Assembly: GCA_964019425.1 (NCBI GenBank)
Contig: OZ025818.1
Span: 62,001-126,000, forward strand
Source of the DNA: Flectonema sp. DT1601
Taxonomy: Eukaryota > Euglenozoa > Diplonemea > Diplonemida > Diplonemidae
DNA length: 64,000 bases
Direction of reading: 5' to 3'
Every line of letters starts with the position of its first letter. The first letter of the stretch is position 1. Position numbers and translations under genes: made by a program. This document shows, piece by piece, positions 40,579 to 51,800 of the stretch. The notes below the pieces were generated by a model. That model did no database searches and was not told the DNA's origin. It saw only the letters and a list, made by a program, of their open reading frames with translations.

Positions 40579-41518
40579 GTGTAAAAAGGACGTTTGTTAA
40601 AAGAGAATAGAAATTATCTCAGAACCAACGACCAGCTACACAACAAAGCGACTAACGCGCGGGAAGGTGTATGCGCAGTACTCGACAACAAGTAGTACAA
40701 TCATCGAGAAGCAGTTGAGTACCGTATAAGCGAAAAAGTGTAAGTGACAACAAATAAAACAAACGAAACAAAAAGTAATTGTTCTCTCTGAAAAGAAAGA
40801 AAACTAATTTGCAACCACCGGATCAACAAAGAAATAAAGAACCCGCATGATTCGAAATTGATATTATAATTCCAAAGGGAGGCATGATGAATAATTATAA
40901 AGCAATGCAACAAGACATATCTCCCTGCTAATGAGCTTCCCTTCAGTGATTGCAATTTATCAAAAGTAGCAGACGCCAATAGTAATAACCCAGAACTCTG
41001 AGAATAGGAACTTGAGAATGAAAAAAAAGTTTATTACTATCGATGCCTTAAACGGAAAACATAAAAATAGCAACACGTCATCAAACGCACTGCCATTGAA
41101 AACATAACCAACCAACTGGTTGACGAGGAACCAGCTGCTAGAATCCAGAAACAAACAACAGAATGACATTAAAAACAAAATAATTTATATTGCCGCTCCA
41201 TAGGCAGGCAGCTCTAAATAAATAAGAGAAAATTGGAAACGTTAAAATCAGAATTTTCCAATCAGATAAGTAACACAAAATAATTAACACTGTTCAGATA
41301 AAAAAGATAAAATGAAAAACAGCAACAGTACTTCCATTAAGAAGACTACTGCTAAAATAATAAAACAAAACACACACTCAACTAGTTCCTGTCTGTGATC
41401 TCTTCACATTATGAAACTATGTTGACTGCTGCTTCACAACTTTTGTTGATTGGCGCACACGTCAAACTTTTATTAAAACTCCAGTCTGTTAATATCACAT
41501 CAACATCACAGAGAAGTA
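40404..41518. other. Spacer with 32-base A-tract
   Basis: Contains A32 at 40546-40577. No gene is supported; the open frames are short and lack acceptors. It holds the 3' untranslated region of the cyclase-like gene and the leader of the SLOG-SLATT gene. Confidence 0.45.
40546..40577. repeat. A homopolymer, 32 bases
   Basis: Uninterrupted A-run on the plus strand between the SLOG-SLATT and cyclase-like genes. Confidence 0.9.
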
Positions 41519-43495
41519 TCATCCGGAGGTGTGAGTATCAGTTTCGAGCTCTGCAGACTGCAAAGAAGCGCTGCTTTCTAGTCGACAAGTAGGAGATACT
41601 ACACCAGTTGGACTATTTCCGATTAAGAACTCCAACGCGTTATGTGATGAAGACGATCCAAGTTGTTCTAAGTGATTTAGAACTCTTTGTAGGGTTGGCG
41701 GGAGATCAGCTGATAAGAGATATTGAACAACTTCAGTTGGAAGTGGTTGCCTTGCTTTGACAGCATTACAGAGAACTAAAAAACTATCTGAGATTTCTGT
41801 TTCAATCGGACTCATTGGTTCTTTATTATCAACTGTTTGTTTACCAACCTCATCATATGATGAAACGGTCCCATCGTCGTTATCTTGTAACCAGTTTGGT
41901 GGTGCGTGTTGTAATGTGTACGACACGTTAAGCTTTCCCTCAATCAGAATACAATCACATGCACAGTAATCAAATAAAAACTCACTACCACTCACGAAAC
42001 ACTCATTACTTATAACGAATGATAACTTCAGATACTCCGCATAGTCTGAAAGAGTTCGAGCAAATCGACGAACAGGACTCAAACAAACAATTGGACTGAT
42101 TCTTGTATCAGAATTGAAACCTAAAGCTGCATCTCCCTGATGTAATCCAATAAAGACAGCTGGCTCAGTATGTGAAGCGTAATTTTGTATTGAATAGAGA
42201 GTTTGAAAGACGTTTTCAAGAGTGTAAGAGCCTATTCCCCAGACAATAAAGAAGCTTTCGCCGCAGGTTTCGTCAACATGGCCTCCGCAGTTAACTAAAT
42301 CAATATACTCAAATAACCTTGAGATAAGTTCTCTGACGTCAACAGTGTCTTCACTTATATGTGATGTATCGATGCTAAATTTACACGACGCACATACAAT
42401 TTTCGATCTTTTTCCGCCTAATAAACCAGTTGGTGATGTTGTCCCCGCAATTCGTTTCAGCGCTGTCGATGCCCATCTTTTGTAACGCGCTTTCGATCGT
42501 TTTATTCCTCTGCTATTATCAGCTGCATCGGTTTTACTGCTTTTTATTACTAGTGGACATTCCTTTTGGTCTCTGCCGTCTTGTAATTTCTGAAACATTT
42601 GAATGCATTCAGTTATAACAAAAAAACTTCTTTGAATAAAACGTATCTCACACCAAACTTTTAGTATAGGTTTACTTCGACTTCGAAAATCATCATTTTT
42701 ATAAGCTTTTAGCTCTCTCAAGAGTTGTCTTATGGAAAAAAAGTAGGCAAAAAACACTGCTGCGCTTATAACGATTTCAATGCTGAAGCATGTGATGTAA
42801 GTTTGTCTTTGTTTGGGGTCTACTTTTGATGGTTTAAAAGGTTGTAATAATTGATTTGGACGTGTGATTATTGAGGATTCGTCAAGTACAATGGTCCCAC
42901 CAAAAGTAAGTATGAATCTGTCTCCATCTAATTGACTAAGAGGAGGAAGACATCCAATTGTTATGGAAATCAATCCCGACGCTGCGGTGTAAAATATTTC
43001 ACCAGAATGTAATTTCCAACCCGTGTCATTTGATATTGGATTCTCCACTATGTAAACTTCGAATGTTAAATATTCTTTTGTTCTATTCATTTGAAGATCA
43101 CTCACGTATAAAGAACATCTTGACCTTAGTGATTCCTCCATTGTGTGAAGTCGTGTTATTAATTTCTTTGTCAAGTCATCTTGTCTGTCAGTTGATAAGT
43201 GATTAAATTTAAAATCATAAAGAGTTCTTGTTCCGAAATACTGCATTCTTCTTTTCCATGATGTAAATATCTGAGTGTTGTCAATCACAGCTGCATCTCT
43301 GAGTTGAGAGTTTCCAGAAGCTGAGCTTCTTTCTAACTCGAGAGAAATCCATATACCGAGTGATGATAATGCTAAAATCATTAAGGTAGTTCCATAAACT
43401 GACCAAAGTGATATCAAAGTCTTTGATGGAGAAACTGCTTTTACTAGCAGCTGTGGAGGCAGTGAATTTAGCAACTTCGGATCACCGAAGTCCAT
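41519..43495 (-). CDS. Two-pass membrane protein with degenerate class III nucleotide cyclase domain
   Basis: Of 658 residues, TM1 is about 28-51 and TM2 about 235-255. The ~180-residue loop between them is probably extracytoplasmic. A basic linker follows, then a class III cyclase-like domain (about 366-500): ELISRLFEYIDLVNCGGHVDETCGESFFIVWG, then FIGLHQGDAALGF, then SPVRRFARTLSDYAEYLKLSFVIS, matching the fold order of adenylyl and guanylyl cyclases. Key residues differ. The first metal Asp of the DIxGFT motif is missing (CKFSID there), the second is Glu (E413), and the catalytic Asn of the NxxxR motif is replaced while the Arg remains. It is therefore probably a pseudo-cyclase that senses or scaffolds. 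The tail is Ser/Thr-rich. The acceptor TTTTTAAATCAG lies about 20 bases before the ATG. Confidence 0.75.
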   Translation of the reverse strand: MDFGDPKLLNSLPPQLLVKAVSPSKTLISLWSVYGTTLMILALSSLGIWISLELERSSASGNSQLRDAAVIDNTQIFTSWKRRMQYFGTRTLYDFKFNHLSTDRQDDLTKKLITRLHTMEESLRSRCSLYVSDLQMNRTKEYLTFEVYIVENPISNDTGWKLHSGEIFYTAASGLISITIGCLPPLSQLDGDRFILTFGGTIVLDESSIITRPNQLLQPFKPSKVDPKQRQTYITCFSIEIVISAAVFFAYFFSIRQLLRELKAYKNDDFRSRSKPILKVWCEIRFIQRSFFVITECIQMFQKLQDGRDQKECPLVIKSSKTDAADNSRGIKRSKARYKRWASTALKRIAGTTSPTGLLGGKRSKIVCASCKFSIDTSHISEDTVDVRELISRLFEYIDLVNCGGHVDETCGESFFIVWGIGSYTLENVFQTLYSIQNYASHTEPAVFIGLHQGDAALGFNSDTRISPIVCLSPVRRFARTLSDYAEYLKLSFVISNECFVSGSEFLFDYCACDCILIEGKLNVSYTLQHAPPNWLQDNDDGTVSSYDEVGKQTVDNKEPMSPIETEISDSFLVLCNAVKARQPLPTEVVQYLLSADLPPTLQRVLNHLEQLGSSSSHNALEFLIGNSPTGVVSPTCRLESSASLQSAELETDTHTSG

Positions 43496-44410
43496 CTTCC
43501 CACTCCACCCTTAATCTGATTTAAAAATAAAATAATTATTAATCAAAGAGAGAACACTCCACACACATAAACCACGTAATTTATTATTTTCGAAAATCTG
43601 TTGATGAATTAAATAATTTGAAACACTAAAAAACAGAAGAAGAAAAAATGATAAGTGCTTTACGGAAAGAGACAGAGTTGGCGTAATGTCTAAAAGCAAT
43701 TTCAACTTATTTACGATTTAATCAGTTTGGGTTTACGACAATACATAAAAAAAAATATAAATAAAAAACAAGACACTGTTTCGAATTTCTTTTAAATTTT
43801 TTTTTTTAAAAGTGCCTAAAAAGATATCGCCACCAGCTACACGAGGATTAGAAAACAACTTTTATTGTTTAGGTCATTAGCAAACAAACAAACAAAAACA
43901 TAGTAGATAACAGCTATCTTACACACCGAAGAGGATGATGACAAAAAGCACCGCCACTACTTAGGAACATAAAATTATACACTGTGTAAGATGCGACACC
44001 TTTTGTTTTTCTTTTTTTTTTTTTTTTTTTCCCCCTCAACGAACTTGGCGTAGATTGAGGAAGCATAATAACAAATAAAATGAAATTGCAGACAATCGTA
44101 CGCTCCTCGTACTCGAAGTTGATTACAGGAAAGAAAAAAAATGATTACAAAAAAAGAAACACAAAAAGAACGATGCGTCGCATAAAAATCAGAAACGAAT
44201 ATACAAAAAGAATGGCAAAGCACAAGGACAACAAGGCCTCTGATCGTGTGAACCATGGCCTGACGAATACACAACAAAAAGTTCCCACCAATTAGGATTC
44301 CAGATAGTGATGGCAGACTGAGGATACTGCTTGAGTTTTAACTACGCAGTTCTGACTATCTGTTTCTCACGCACAGAAGTTCATTTTAAAAAAAAAAAGA
44401 AAACCCTTCA

Positions 44411-44820
44411 GGTAAAGGAGTTAACTACCGGCAGTCACACCAACAGTCTTTGTAGCTGTCGGGAGTAGTGCAATTGATAAGAGAAATAAGAATTGAGAAA
44501 GATGACAGAAGAGGAAAAAGAAAAATGAAACAAACTAAAAGGATTACAACATTCCTCCCTCTAATCATTTTAGCAGGAGGTATCGCTGACTGTCAGCGGA
44601 TATCACTGGTAAAGGAGTTAACTGCTGGCAGTCACACACCAACAGTCTTTGTAGCCGTCGGGAGAGAGAGGAGCCCTTTTAGTGCAATCGATGAAGAGAA
44701 GTAAAAATTGAGAAAGATGGCAGAAGAAGAAAAAGAAAATGAAACAAACTAAAAGGATTACAACATTCCTCCCTCTAATCATTTTAGCAGGAGGTATCGC
44801 TGATTGTCAGCGGATATCAC
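44411..44820. repeat. Tandem duplication, two ~200-base copies
   Basis: Copy one is 44411-44607 and copy two 44608-44820. They are near-identical except for small indels, including a 16-base-scale length difference and a two-base difference in the CACAC stretch. It is the only clear tandem repeat of this size in the window. Both copies contain the same plus-strand ATG frame. Confidence 0.85.
44525..44704 (+). CDS. Possible small secreted peptide gene, copy 1 (plus strand)
   Basis: A 59-codon frame opens with a convincing signal peptide (MKQTKRITTFLPLIILAGG, then IADCQ) followed by about 35 polar residues. It is the only frame on the plus strand that looks biological, and it lies inside the tandem duplication. 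No pyrimidine tract plus AG is obvious on the plus strand, and all other genes are on the minus strand, so it may be a chance frame. Confidence 0.25.
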   Translation: MKQTKRITTFLPLIILAGGIADCQRISLVKELTAGSHTPTVFVAVGRERSPFSAIDEEK

Positions 44821-44858
44821 CCTCACCAAATTTAGGCCGTAAAAAAGGTTTTCTTTAG
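44739..44858 (+). CDS. Possible small secreted peptide gene, copy 2 (plus strand)
   Basis: The same signal-peptide codons as copy 1 with one synonymous change (GAC to GAT in the IADCQ part), then a different 12-residue end (SPSPNLGRKKGFL) because the copy ends. A product of 39 residues. Same doubts as for copy 1. Confidence 0.2.
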   Translation: MKQTKRITTFLPLIILAGGIADCQRISPSPNLGRKKGFL

Positions 44859-46440
44859 TTATTGTAACTGCTGTTGTCATTCAGCAAAAAAAGAAATAAT
44901 AAAAAAAAAAAAACCGACTCTCAAGGAAAGAAGTAAAAGAGGTAACATGCAAACGGTAATTGTGGAAACAAAATGACAACCACCGTAGACGTTTCTGGGG
45001 GATAACTTAATACTAATATTAAATAGAAAGCAACTTGAAACTGGCAAAAACGAAAATTAAGGTTCGGCCAAGCCTGGTTGCACATATAATAAAAATCAAC
45101 AATTGGTATCGATAAAAAAAAAAAACCCCCCAGGCTGAAAATGTTTTAGATATACTTATGAAGAAATAAATATCTGTATTGTACCAGAGTTATCTAAAAT
45201 AAAAACGCCAGTTATGATACGCGTTGACTAAAGGTAATGTTAGTATAGGTAAACACTCTGAAATGACGCAGAGGATTTTACATTATAAATAAATGCATAC
45301 ACATCTCTTTTTAGGTTGTCATTCAGTGCAGTACGGAATCATATTCAATTACTCAAGTAGTCGTGAGCCCTGGAAACCAAAATCAGGGTCCAATATAATA
45401 CGGCAGAGTGTAGGTTTCACCTATTAGCTACTCGTCAATAAATAAATAGTTCTTTGAAAAGAAATTCTGGAAAATTTTGAAAAAAAAAAACAAACAACAA
45501 CAACAACAAAAGCACGATTCGCAGCTGGTATCGTCATGGAAGCGGAAAATCAAGAAAACGATGTGTTCTTCAATTGTTTTTACTTATTTTATTATTAGAT
45601 ATTAAAAAAAAGGAAAAAGCCAAGCTCTGAAAAGCTCAAGGGAGGATAGTAATGGAATATTGCGAATCAATTCGATCCCTTAGCGTCATGAAGCATAAAC
45701 AGAAAATCAAGGAGCTCAATACAGTTTGTAGGCAGAAAAAAGGAAGCGATGGTTCGAGTTTTCCCGTAGACTTGTTTTATGAGCAAAAAAAAAAAAAAAA
45801 AAAACGTTAGCAAAAAATAAAATAAAAATAGCAAAGTTGTTGTCACAACTACCAACAACACGTTTCAAATCAAAACGCGTAAAAAAAAAAAAAAAAAAAA
45901 AAGACAAAGTCATTAAAGTAAACTACGAGGATGCCAATCTTTTTTCTAGTTTTCTGTTGGTAGTTGGTTGTATGATGTTCCTGAGGGACCACATTCAATT
46001 CAAGGAAAATAACGAAATAATTAGTAATAAATATAAATCCAACAAAAAAAAAAAAAAAAAAAAAAACCAACTCAATGACAATAAAACCTTTTTTCTCCCG
46101 TGCAATTAACTTGTCGAGGGACAAAAAAAAAGAATCCGACCGGCCATTTTTTTAATCACATAAGTGTCCTTCTGACACATAACATGTTCTATGCGACATT
46201 CACCAAATAAAATTGGACTTTATTTTTTTTTTCAACAAATAAAAACTGATAAGATTTAAAAGGACGAAAATAATAAAAAAAATAAGACAATACACTCTTC
46301 CTTAACAAAATCAATAAAGAACTGATTTCTAGGATTTAAAATGCACACGTTGCTCCCTGTTGGAAGGCAGATACTGTCACACCATATTGGCTTAGTCCAT
46401 AATCTGATAAAAAATACGAAATGATAGAGGAAACTACCTA

Positions 46441-48216
46441 CTAGCAAGTTACGTGCTCAAGGTCGAGAACTGGACGAGAGTTTCTGTTCTTTCCAGCAAT
46501 GGGCTGTCCTCTTCCCCCCAGATGAGTTACCGCCTGAATATTACGGGGTTCCACATTCACGCCTCCGCTGTAGGTTTGATTCAGCTTGAAATCATCGTTT
46601 GCTGAACTACGCGCAAGTGATGGAGACATAGCCCTGACAACAATCTTTTGTGAACGGCGTTTGTATGTATTATTGAGTCGGTTGTTACTACTGGGACTAA
46701 CACCAACACCACCACTCCATTCTCCGTCTCTGTCAGGTGAAGAAGACGCGGTGATTGTAACTCGGCGGCTCTGTCTCTTCCCCGTTCCAAAGTTTCTATT
46801 TTGACGAAGAGCTGGTGGTGAGGAGACAGTTCCCTCATCGAAGGGGTCAGCGTGACGATAGGTCGCAATAATTCGATGTTGAGAAAGTGATCTGATCCGC
46901 TGCTGCCAGTACTGAGACTTAACAGCTTCATAATCATTCGAAGTCGATGGTGACACAGTGAGAGGTCTTGCTGGTATTGGAAGCGTCCATGAAGGAGCAG
47001 GGCGACTCACTACTCTCGACGGTGATAACGATGTTGCTCTCTGTGGTGGTTCTGTTTTTGGAAGTAACGGAGCCCACGGTTTTGGTTCCTTTTGAAGCTC
47101 ATTAGAATCTTCTGCTGTACTCGCACTAGCAGCTGATGTTGAATGTGTATCACTACTGTTAATCTCAACAACTGGACGGTCTCTGTTATCAGGAGAGTCT
47201 GGTGGATGAAATTGCAATTTGATATTCGTCTTTCCTTTTATTTCTTCCATGAGATCTGTCACAGTATGAATCAATCGATTATTGCATCCATACACCTGAC
47301 GGTTTATGAACGGCTTGAGTTGAGAATTGCCATCTGCAGGAGTAGTGAGAGACTGTAAGATACCATCTGACGTGACAACGATCCCATAACTTTCTTTTGG
47401 AGAACTTCTGTTAAGAAAAACGTCTACAGTGCCTTCTACTGGAGTATGCAAGTCAGTGTTTGTCGCAGAGTAAAATGTTATCGCTATAGCAGCTATCCCT
47501 TTACATAAAGCTAAAAGAACAGCTGGATTCCAAGAGTTAACTTCTTTCCCGTTGACGGTCCATATTGCACTTCCAATGAAAGGAGCCAACTCTAATGTTC
47601 GAGGACCCCTCAGAATTAATTTATTATTCACACTTTCAACTACAAGTGATTGAAATGCAGTTGCTCGGATGACAGCTGTCTTACTATGTTCAGCTCTTGG
47701 TGGAGGTGTGAGGCCAACAACGTATGAATCTTTTCCTGCTGTAGATTTCATTAATGTCATTTCTTCTACTGGAACACCATCGATAGTTGAAACTAGACAT
47801 CCGAGATGGGCAACTGCACCACATCGAAAAGCCTTCGAATCAGGATCAACACCATTTAGAATCATTCTTCCTATGTACATTCCTGAATTAGCTTGCATGT
47901 ACAACTTGTAGGGTCGTCCAAATGTTATTTCCGCTTGGAGTTTTCCCTGTATCTGTTTTGTTATATCCGCCAGTGAGTTCACAGGTATGAAATCTATTTC
48001 ACAAATAGCAAGACCAACAACCTCATTAAAACCTTGTTTTTCACATACAGAACCAAGATCTACAGATTGTAACATCGTTTCGTAGAACACCATTCCTAAG
48101 ACTTCGTCCGTATTCGATCTTTTGAATTTTAAGATTTTAGGGAGGTCCAATCCATGTCCCGTATAACCATAAATATCACTGAAGGGTATGGAACCAGGGT
48201 CTGGTGTCGATTTCAT
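46441..48216 (-). CDS. Protein with four PDZ-like modules
   Basis: The 591-residue protein has four consecutive ~75-residue units with a PDZ-like strand order: LGMVFYETMLQSVDLGS...NEVVGLAICEID; YIGRMILNGVDPDSKAF...LVSTIDGVPVEE; SLVVESVNNKLIL...SAIWTVNGKEVN; SYGIVVTSDGILQSL...QVYGCNNRLIHTV. Each keeps the Gly-hydrophobic loop and the GxxIxxI(D/N) turn, but they are divergent. After about residue 355 the chain is disordered, rich in Ser/Pro/Arg, and ends DLEHVTC. It has no transmembrane segment or signal peptide. A cytoplasmic scaffold that binds C-terminal tails of membrane proteins is likely; the neighbouring genes encode two such proteins. The acceptor CACCTCTCATAACAG lies 6 bases before the ATG. 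Confidence 0.7.
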   Translation of the reverse strand: MKSTPDPGSIPFSDIYGYTGHGLDLPKILKFKRSNTDEVLGMVFYETMLQSVDLGSVCEKQGFNEVVGLAICEIDFIPVNSLADITKQIQGKLQAEITFGRPYKLYMQANSGMYIGRMILNGVDPDSKAFRCGAVAHLGCLVSTIDGVPVEEMTLMKSTAGKDSYVVGLTPPPRAEHSKTAVIRATAFQSLVVESVNNKLILRGPRTLELAPFIGSAIWTVNGKEVNSWNPAVLLALCKGIAAIAITFYSATNTDLHTPVEGTVDVFLNRSSPKESYGIVVTSDGILQSLTTPADGNSQLKPFINRQVYGCNNRLIHTVTDLMEEIKGKTNIKLQFHPPDSPDNRDRPVVEINSSDTHSTSAASASTAEDSNELQKEPKPWAPLLPKTEPPQRATSLSPSRVVSRPAPSWTLPIPARPLTVSPSTSNDYEAVKSQYWQQRIRSLSQHRIIATYRHADPFDEGTVSSPPALRQNRNFGTGKRQSRRVTITASSSPDRDGEWSGGVGVSPSSNNRLNNTYKRRSQKIVVRAMSPSLARSSANDDFKLNQTYSGGVNVEPRNIQAVTHLGGRGQPIAGKNRNSRPVLDLEHVTC

Positions 48217-48222
48217 GGTGTA

Positions 48223-48890
48223 CTGTTATGAGAGGTGGAGAAAAGAAATGGTAATACTGATTAAACTAATTCAAAAAAAAAAAAAAAAAAAATTGGTAAT
48301 AATCTAATAGAATCTTGGCTTACCTCTACTTGAATGCAAGAAAAACTTTTTTTTTTTTTTTTTTAAGACAAAAAAAAAAAATAATTGGAATTAAATAAAA
48401 AAAATGGATTTTACTCCAACTTTAGTCTAAGTAAGAATAAATTTATATAATTATTATAAGAAGAAATTCTGAATATAAATTACTTCCTTCAAAAGAGAAG
48501 GGTGTAGTGCTGTGACACTACACTTCGGGAAAGAACAAGAAACTCTCAACCGCAGCCAACCATACGATTGGAACCAGTAATCGGAAAACCCATTCAGATT
48601 GGGATCATCTCGTTGAAGGGGATGACAATAAGAAAATATCGGCTCTCAATCTGAATTGATTTTTTTTTTTGACTACGCCAGTACAACAACAAAAAAAAAA
48701 GAACAACGCATCGCTGCAGTAAGGGAGTAATACAAGGAATCCTTACCCGAATGCTTTCCAAAACCAAAACAATCCACAGAACAAAACTTCCTACTATTTT
48801 TTTTTTTTTTTGATTCAAATTTCTTATTTTAAAAAAATGATATTTTCTATCATCACAAAAAGAAAAACCCCAACAGGTAGAATAAACCAA
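48223..48890. other. Spacer with homopolymers
   Basis: Leader of the PDZ-like gene and 3' region of the receptor gene, with A- and T-runs (near 48273, 48350 and 48796). No gene was seen. Confidence 0.45.
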
Positions 48891-51800
48891 TTATAATCTC
48901 CTATTAACATTTGCGTGTATTTTAGATGTTTGCGTATTTACTTCCATGAGTTCAGCAACAGCTCGTTGCAGCTCGTCTCGGTCTGTTGCGTTTTTTGGAG
49001 AGGGCGGATCAAAATTAAATGTAACTGATTTCTTACCAGAATTAACACTTTCAGCTCGTCTGCGAGGACGATGATGTCGACTAGTAGTTTGAGTTGGGAG
49101 TAGCGTAACAGCTCTACGAGTTCGCCTCTCTGAACGATAACTTTTACGAAGAGGTTGAGGAGTGATATGAACATCTGTTTCAGTATCGGAATACGTCAGT
49201 TGAGTTGTTTCCTTTTCAACCAACAGAATTGGTCTCATTGGGTTGAGGTTGTCTACTAGTGATCCTTCAGAAACAATTGAAGGTTCTACTTCACTTAGTC
49301 TTTTTATTAATTCCATTCTCTTTCGTTTTTTTCTGAAGATACAAATAACAATAATAACAACCACCAACAGCATTATGATCCCCAACGATCCTCCTGCTAA
49401 TATAAACGGGTTTTCATAAAATGGTGATGACTGGTTGTTTTTTATTGGAATGCAAGAACCGAATTCTGATGCGTCAAACAAACCGTTGGAATCACACAAA
49501 ACTGAACCTGAAGTATTCGACTCGGTACCAATGTTGCAAGTCACTTTAATAACAGTACCTGTAGTTAGAGGGTTTGTCTTGTTATAGATTTCCCACAAGA
49601 GAGAATAATTCGTAAACAATCCTGGACTCACAATATCAACACAATGATTTGGTTTACAAATTGGAGAATTGTCTAAAACAGTTCCATTATTTAAACAAGT
49701 TATAGTTGATGAGGCTTCCTCACCAGAGTATCCTTCATTACAACGAATTGATATGCTTTGATTAGTTGTCAGATTAGATAATGATGAGTAGTTACGGTCA
49801 GTCCTTGTTGCTTCTTTAATTGAACATACGTTTGCAATACAATAGTCTACTATGTTGTTGTTAATGAGACCGTTCTCATTACATATTAATTTAGTTTTTG
49901 ATTCTATGTCAGTATACCCAACAGGACATTTTATTGTGACATTGTCACCTGTTGAATGTTCTCCGTTTGGAAGTGTTTCAGTGGTTGTGCACTTGTTTGG
50001 AAGACAGACTTCAGAGTGAGGATTAAAACTAAAAGTTGTTGAGTTGCAATACAGAATCTCACCGCTACCGTGATATCCTTCTTCACAGCTAACGTTTAAA
50101 GTCTGGTTTAAATTTATTTCAGTTTGGATGGAATTGTTGATACCAGCAGTGTCACAGGTTCGAACCCGACAGCCAACAGTTTCATTAAAAACGTTCATTC
50201 CATTACAATGAATGGTTTGTTGACCTGACGGGATATATCCATCAATGCATTTAACTTCCCAAACATTATTAATCTCAACATCCAATTGAACTGCGAATTC
50301 AATTTGACTTGTTGAACAACCAGCCCACAAACACTTACCAGAATCATTAAATAACCCTGACTCCTCACACAGTAATGATACTGGTGATATTGCTGTGTAG
50401 CTACTCTCACATTCGATATTCCAGACATGTCCGACTGGAATTGACTTTTTTATTGCAAACGTTATAGTTGTTGTTGAACAACTTATCTGTTCACAGACAA
50501 TATCTGTTTCATTAAAAACGATGTCAGGCTCACATCGTATGATCTGCTGATGTTGTTTTGTATTTTGATATCCATCAGCACATTCAACAGCCCAGGTGTC
50601 TCCAACAGGTATCAGTTTAGGTTTTGTGTTATTGAAAAAAGACGTATCACACGCTGTTCTCTGACACTTAATATTAGTTGTGTTTAAGGTGTCATGATCA
50701 ATACACATAACATCTGAACTCGGCGATTCCAAATGAAATCCAGGAAGACATTGTACAGTTGTTGTAGATTTCATATCAAGATGAACACTTATGGTGTTCG
50801 GTATCACTGAGGTAGAGCAGTACGATTTAATACACTCAGCAGATCCATTAAAGGTATTATGACCATCACATTGTAAGTATAAAGGTTTCCTCGGGTTGGA
50901 ATGATATCCCTCCCGACATTCAATCTTCCAAACGCCGTCTTGATCAATGATATTGTCGGTGGTGTTGATGAATAGCTTCGTTGAACAAGTGTTCTTTTTA
51001 CATTCAGCTGATGAATTAAAATTATCATCAGACTCACAGTATAAATACTCAGGTGCTAAAGGAGAGTTGTGATACCCTTCTAAACATTGAACTCGCCAAT
51101 ATCCACCAACTGGAGTCACAGACTCAACGGTATTTGAGAATGCTGTCGTAGAACACAACGAACGAACACAGCTAAAATCTAAACTAAACTTTTGATTAGA
51201 CAAACAAGTAACGGAATTAACACCTACAAGAGACGAGTGATATCCCAACTGACATTGAATATTTATTACTTCTCCAACATCAACTTTAACCCTAACAGAG
51301 TTCGTTATTGAGGTCGTATCACAATATGATTTTAAACATCGAATCGAGTTATTAAAAATACCATTTGAAACACACATCAACTTATCATTTGTAGCAGCTG
51401 AATGATATCCGTATTGGCATTTAACATCCCAAGTATCTCCGACTGATATGTTGATTGGATCTGCATTTAGGAATATCGAAGTAGAACAAGATGCTTTCAA
51501 ACAAGAGGGTGATTGATCAATAAAATATCCGAACTCATCACAAATAACTATCTGATTCTGAACAGGAATAGAAAACTGATATCCGTCAACACATTTCAAA
51601 GCAATAGCATCCCCAGTATGGCTGCCTGTTAGTTGTGTATAATTCACTAACAGGTTTCTACTATTGTCACTTGCCATTATACAGACGTTAGGCTCACAAT
51701 TAGTACTGGTGTCGGTGAATATTCCATTATCCTTACAAAGGATTTTAAACGGAACTCCATTATTTTGATAACCTCTGTCACAGACAACATTTACTACAGT

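Larger units (their letters stand above)
43516..46440. other. 2.9-kb gene-poor region
   Basis: Homopolymer-rich. It contains a 0.4-kb tandem duplication (44411-44820) carrying a possible plus-strand signal-peptide frame, and a set of short minus-strand frames between T-tracts (45666-46124) that I could not assemble into a gene. Nothing else was recognised. Confidence 0.4.

Noticed and set aside
45666-46124. Several minus-strand frames separated by T-tracts, one ending in a protein-like stretch at 45666
   Set aside because: Donor and acceptor sites do not join them in phase, and each frame is short enough to be chance in this AT-rich region.
46241-46440. Open minus frame next to the PDZ-like gene
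   Set aside because: No start context, low complexity; most likely the 3' untranslated region.
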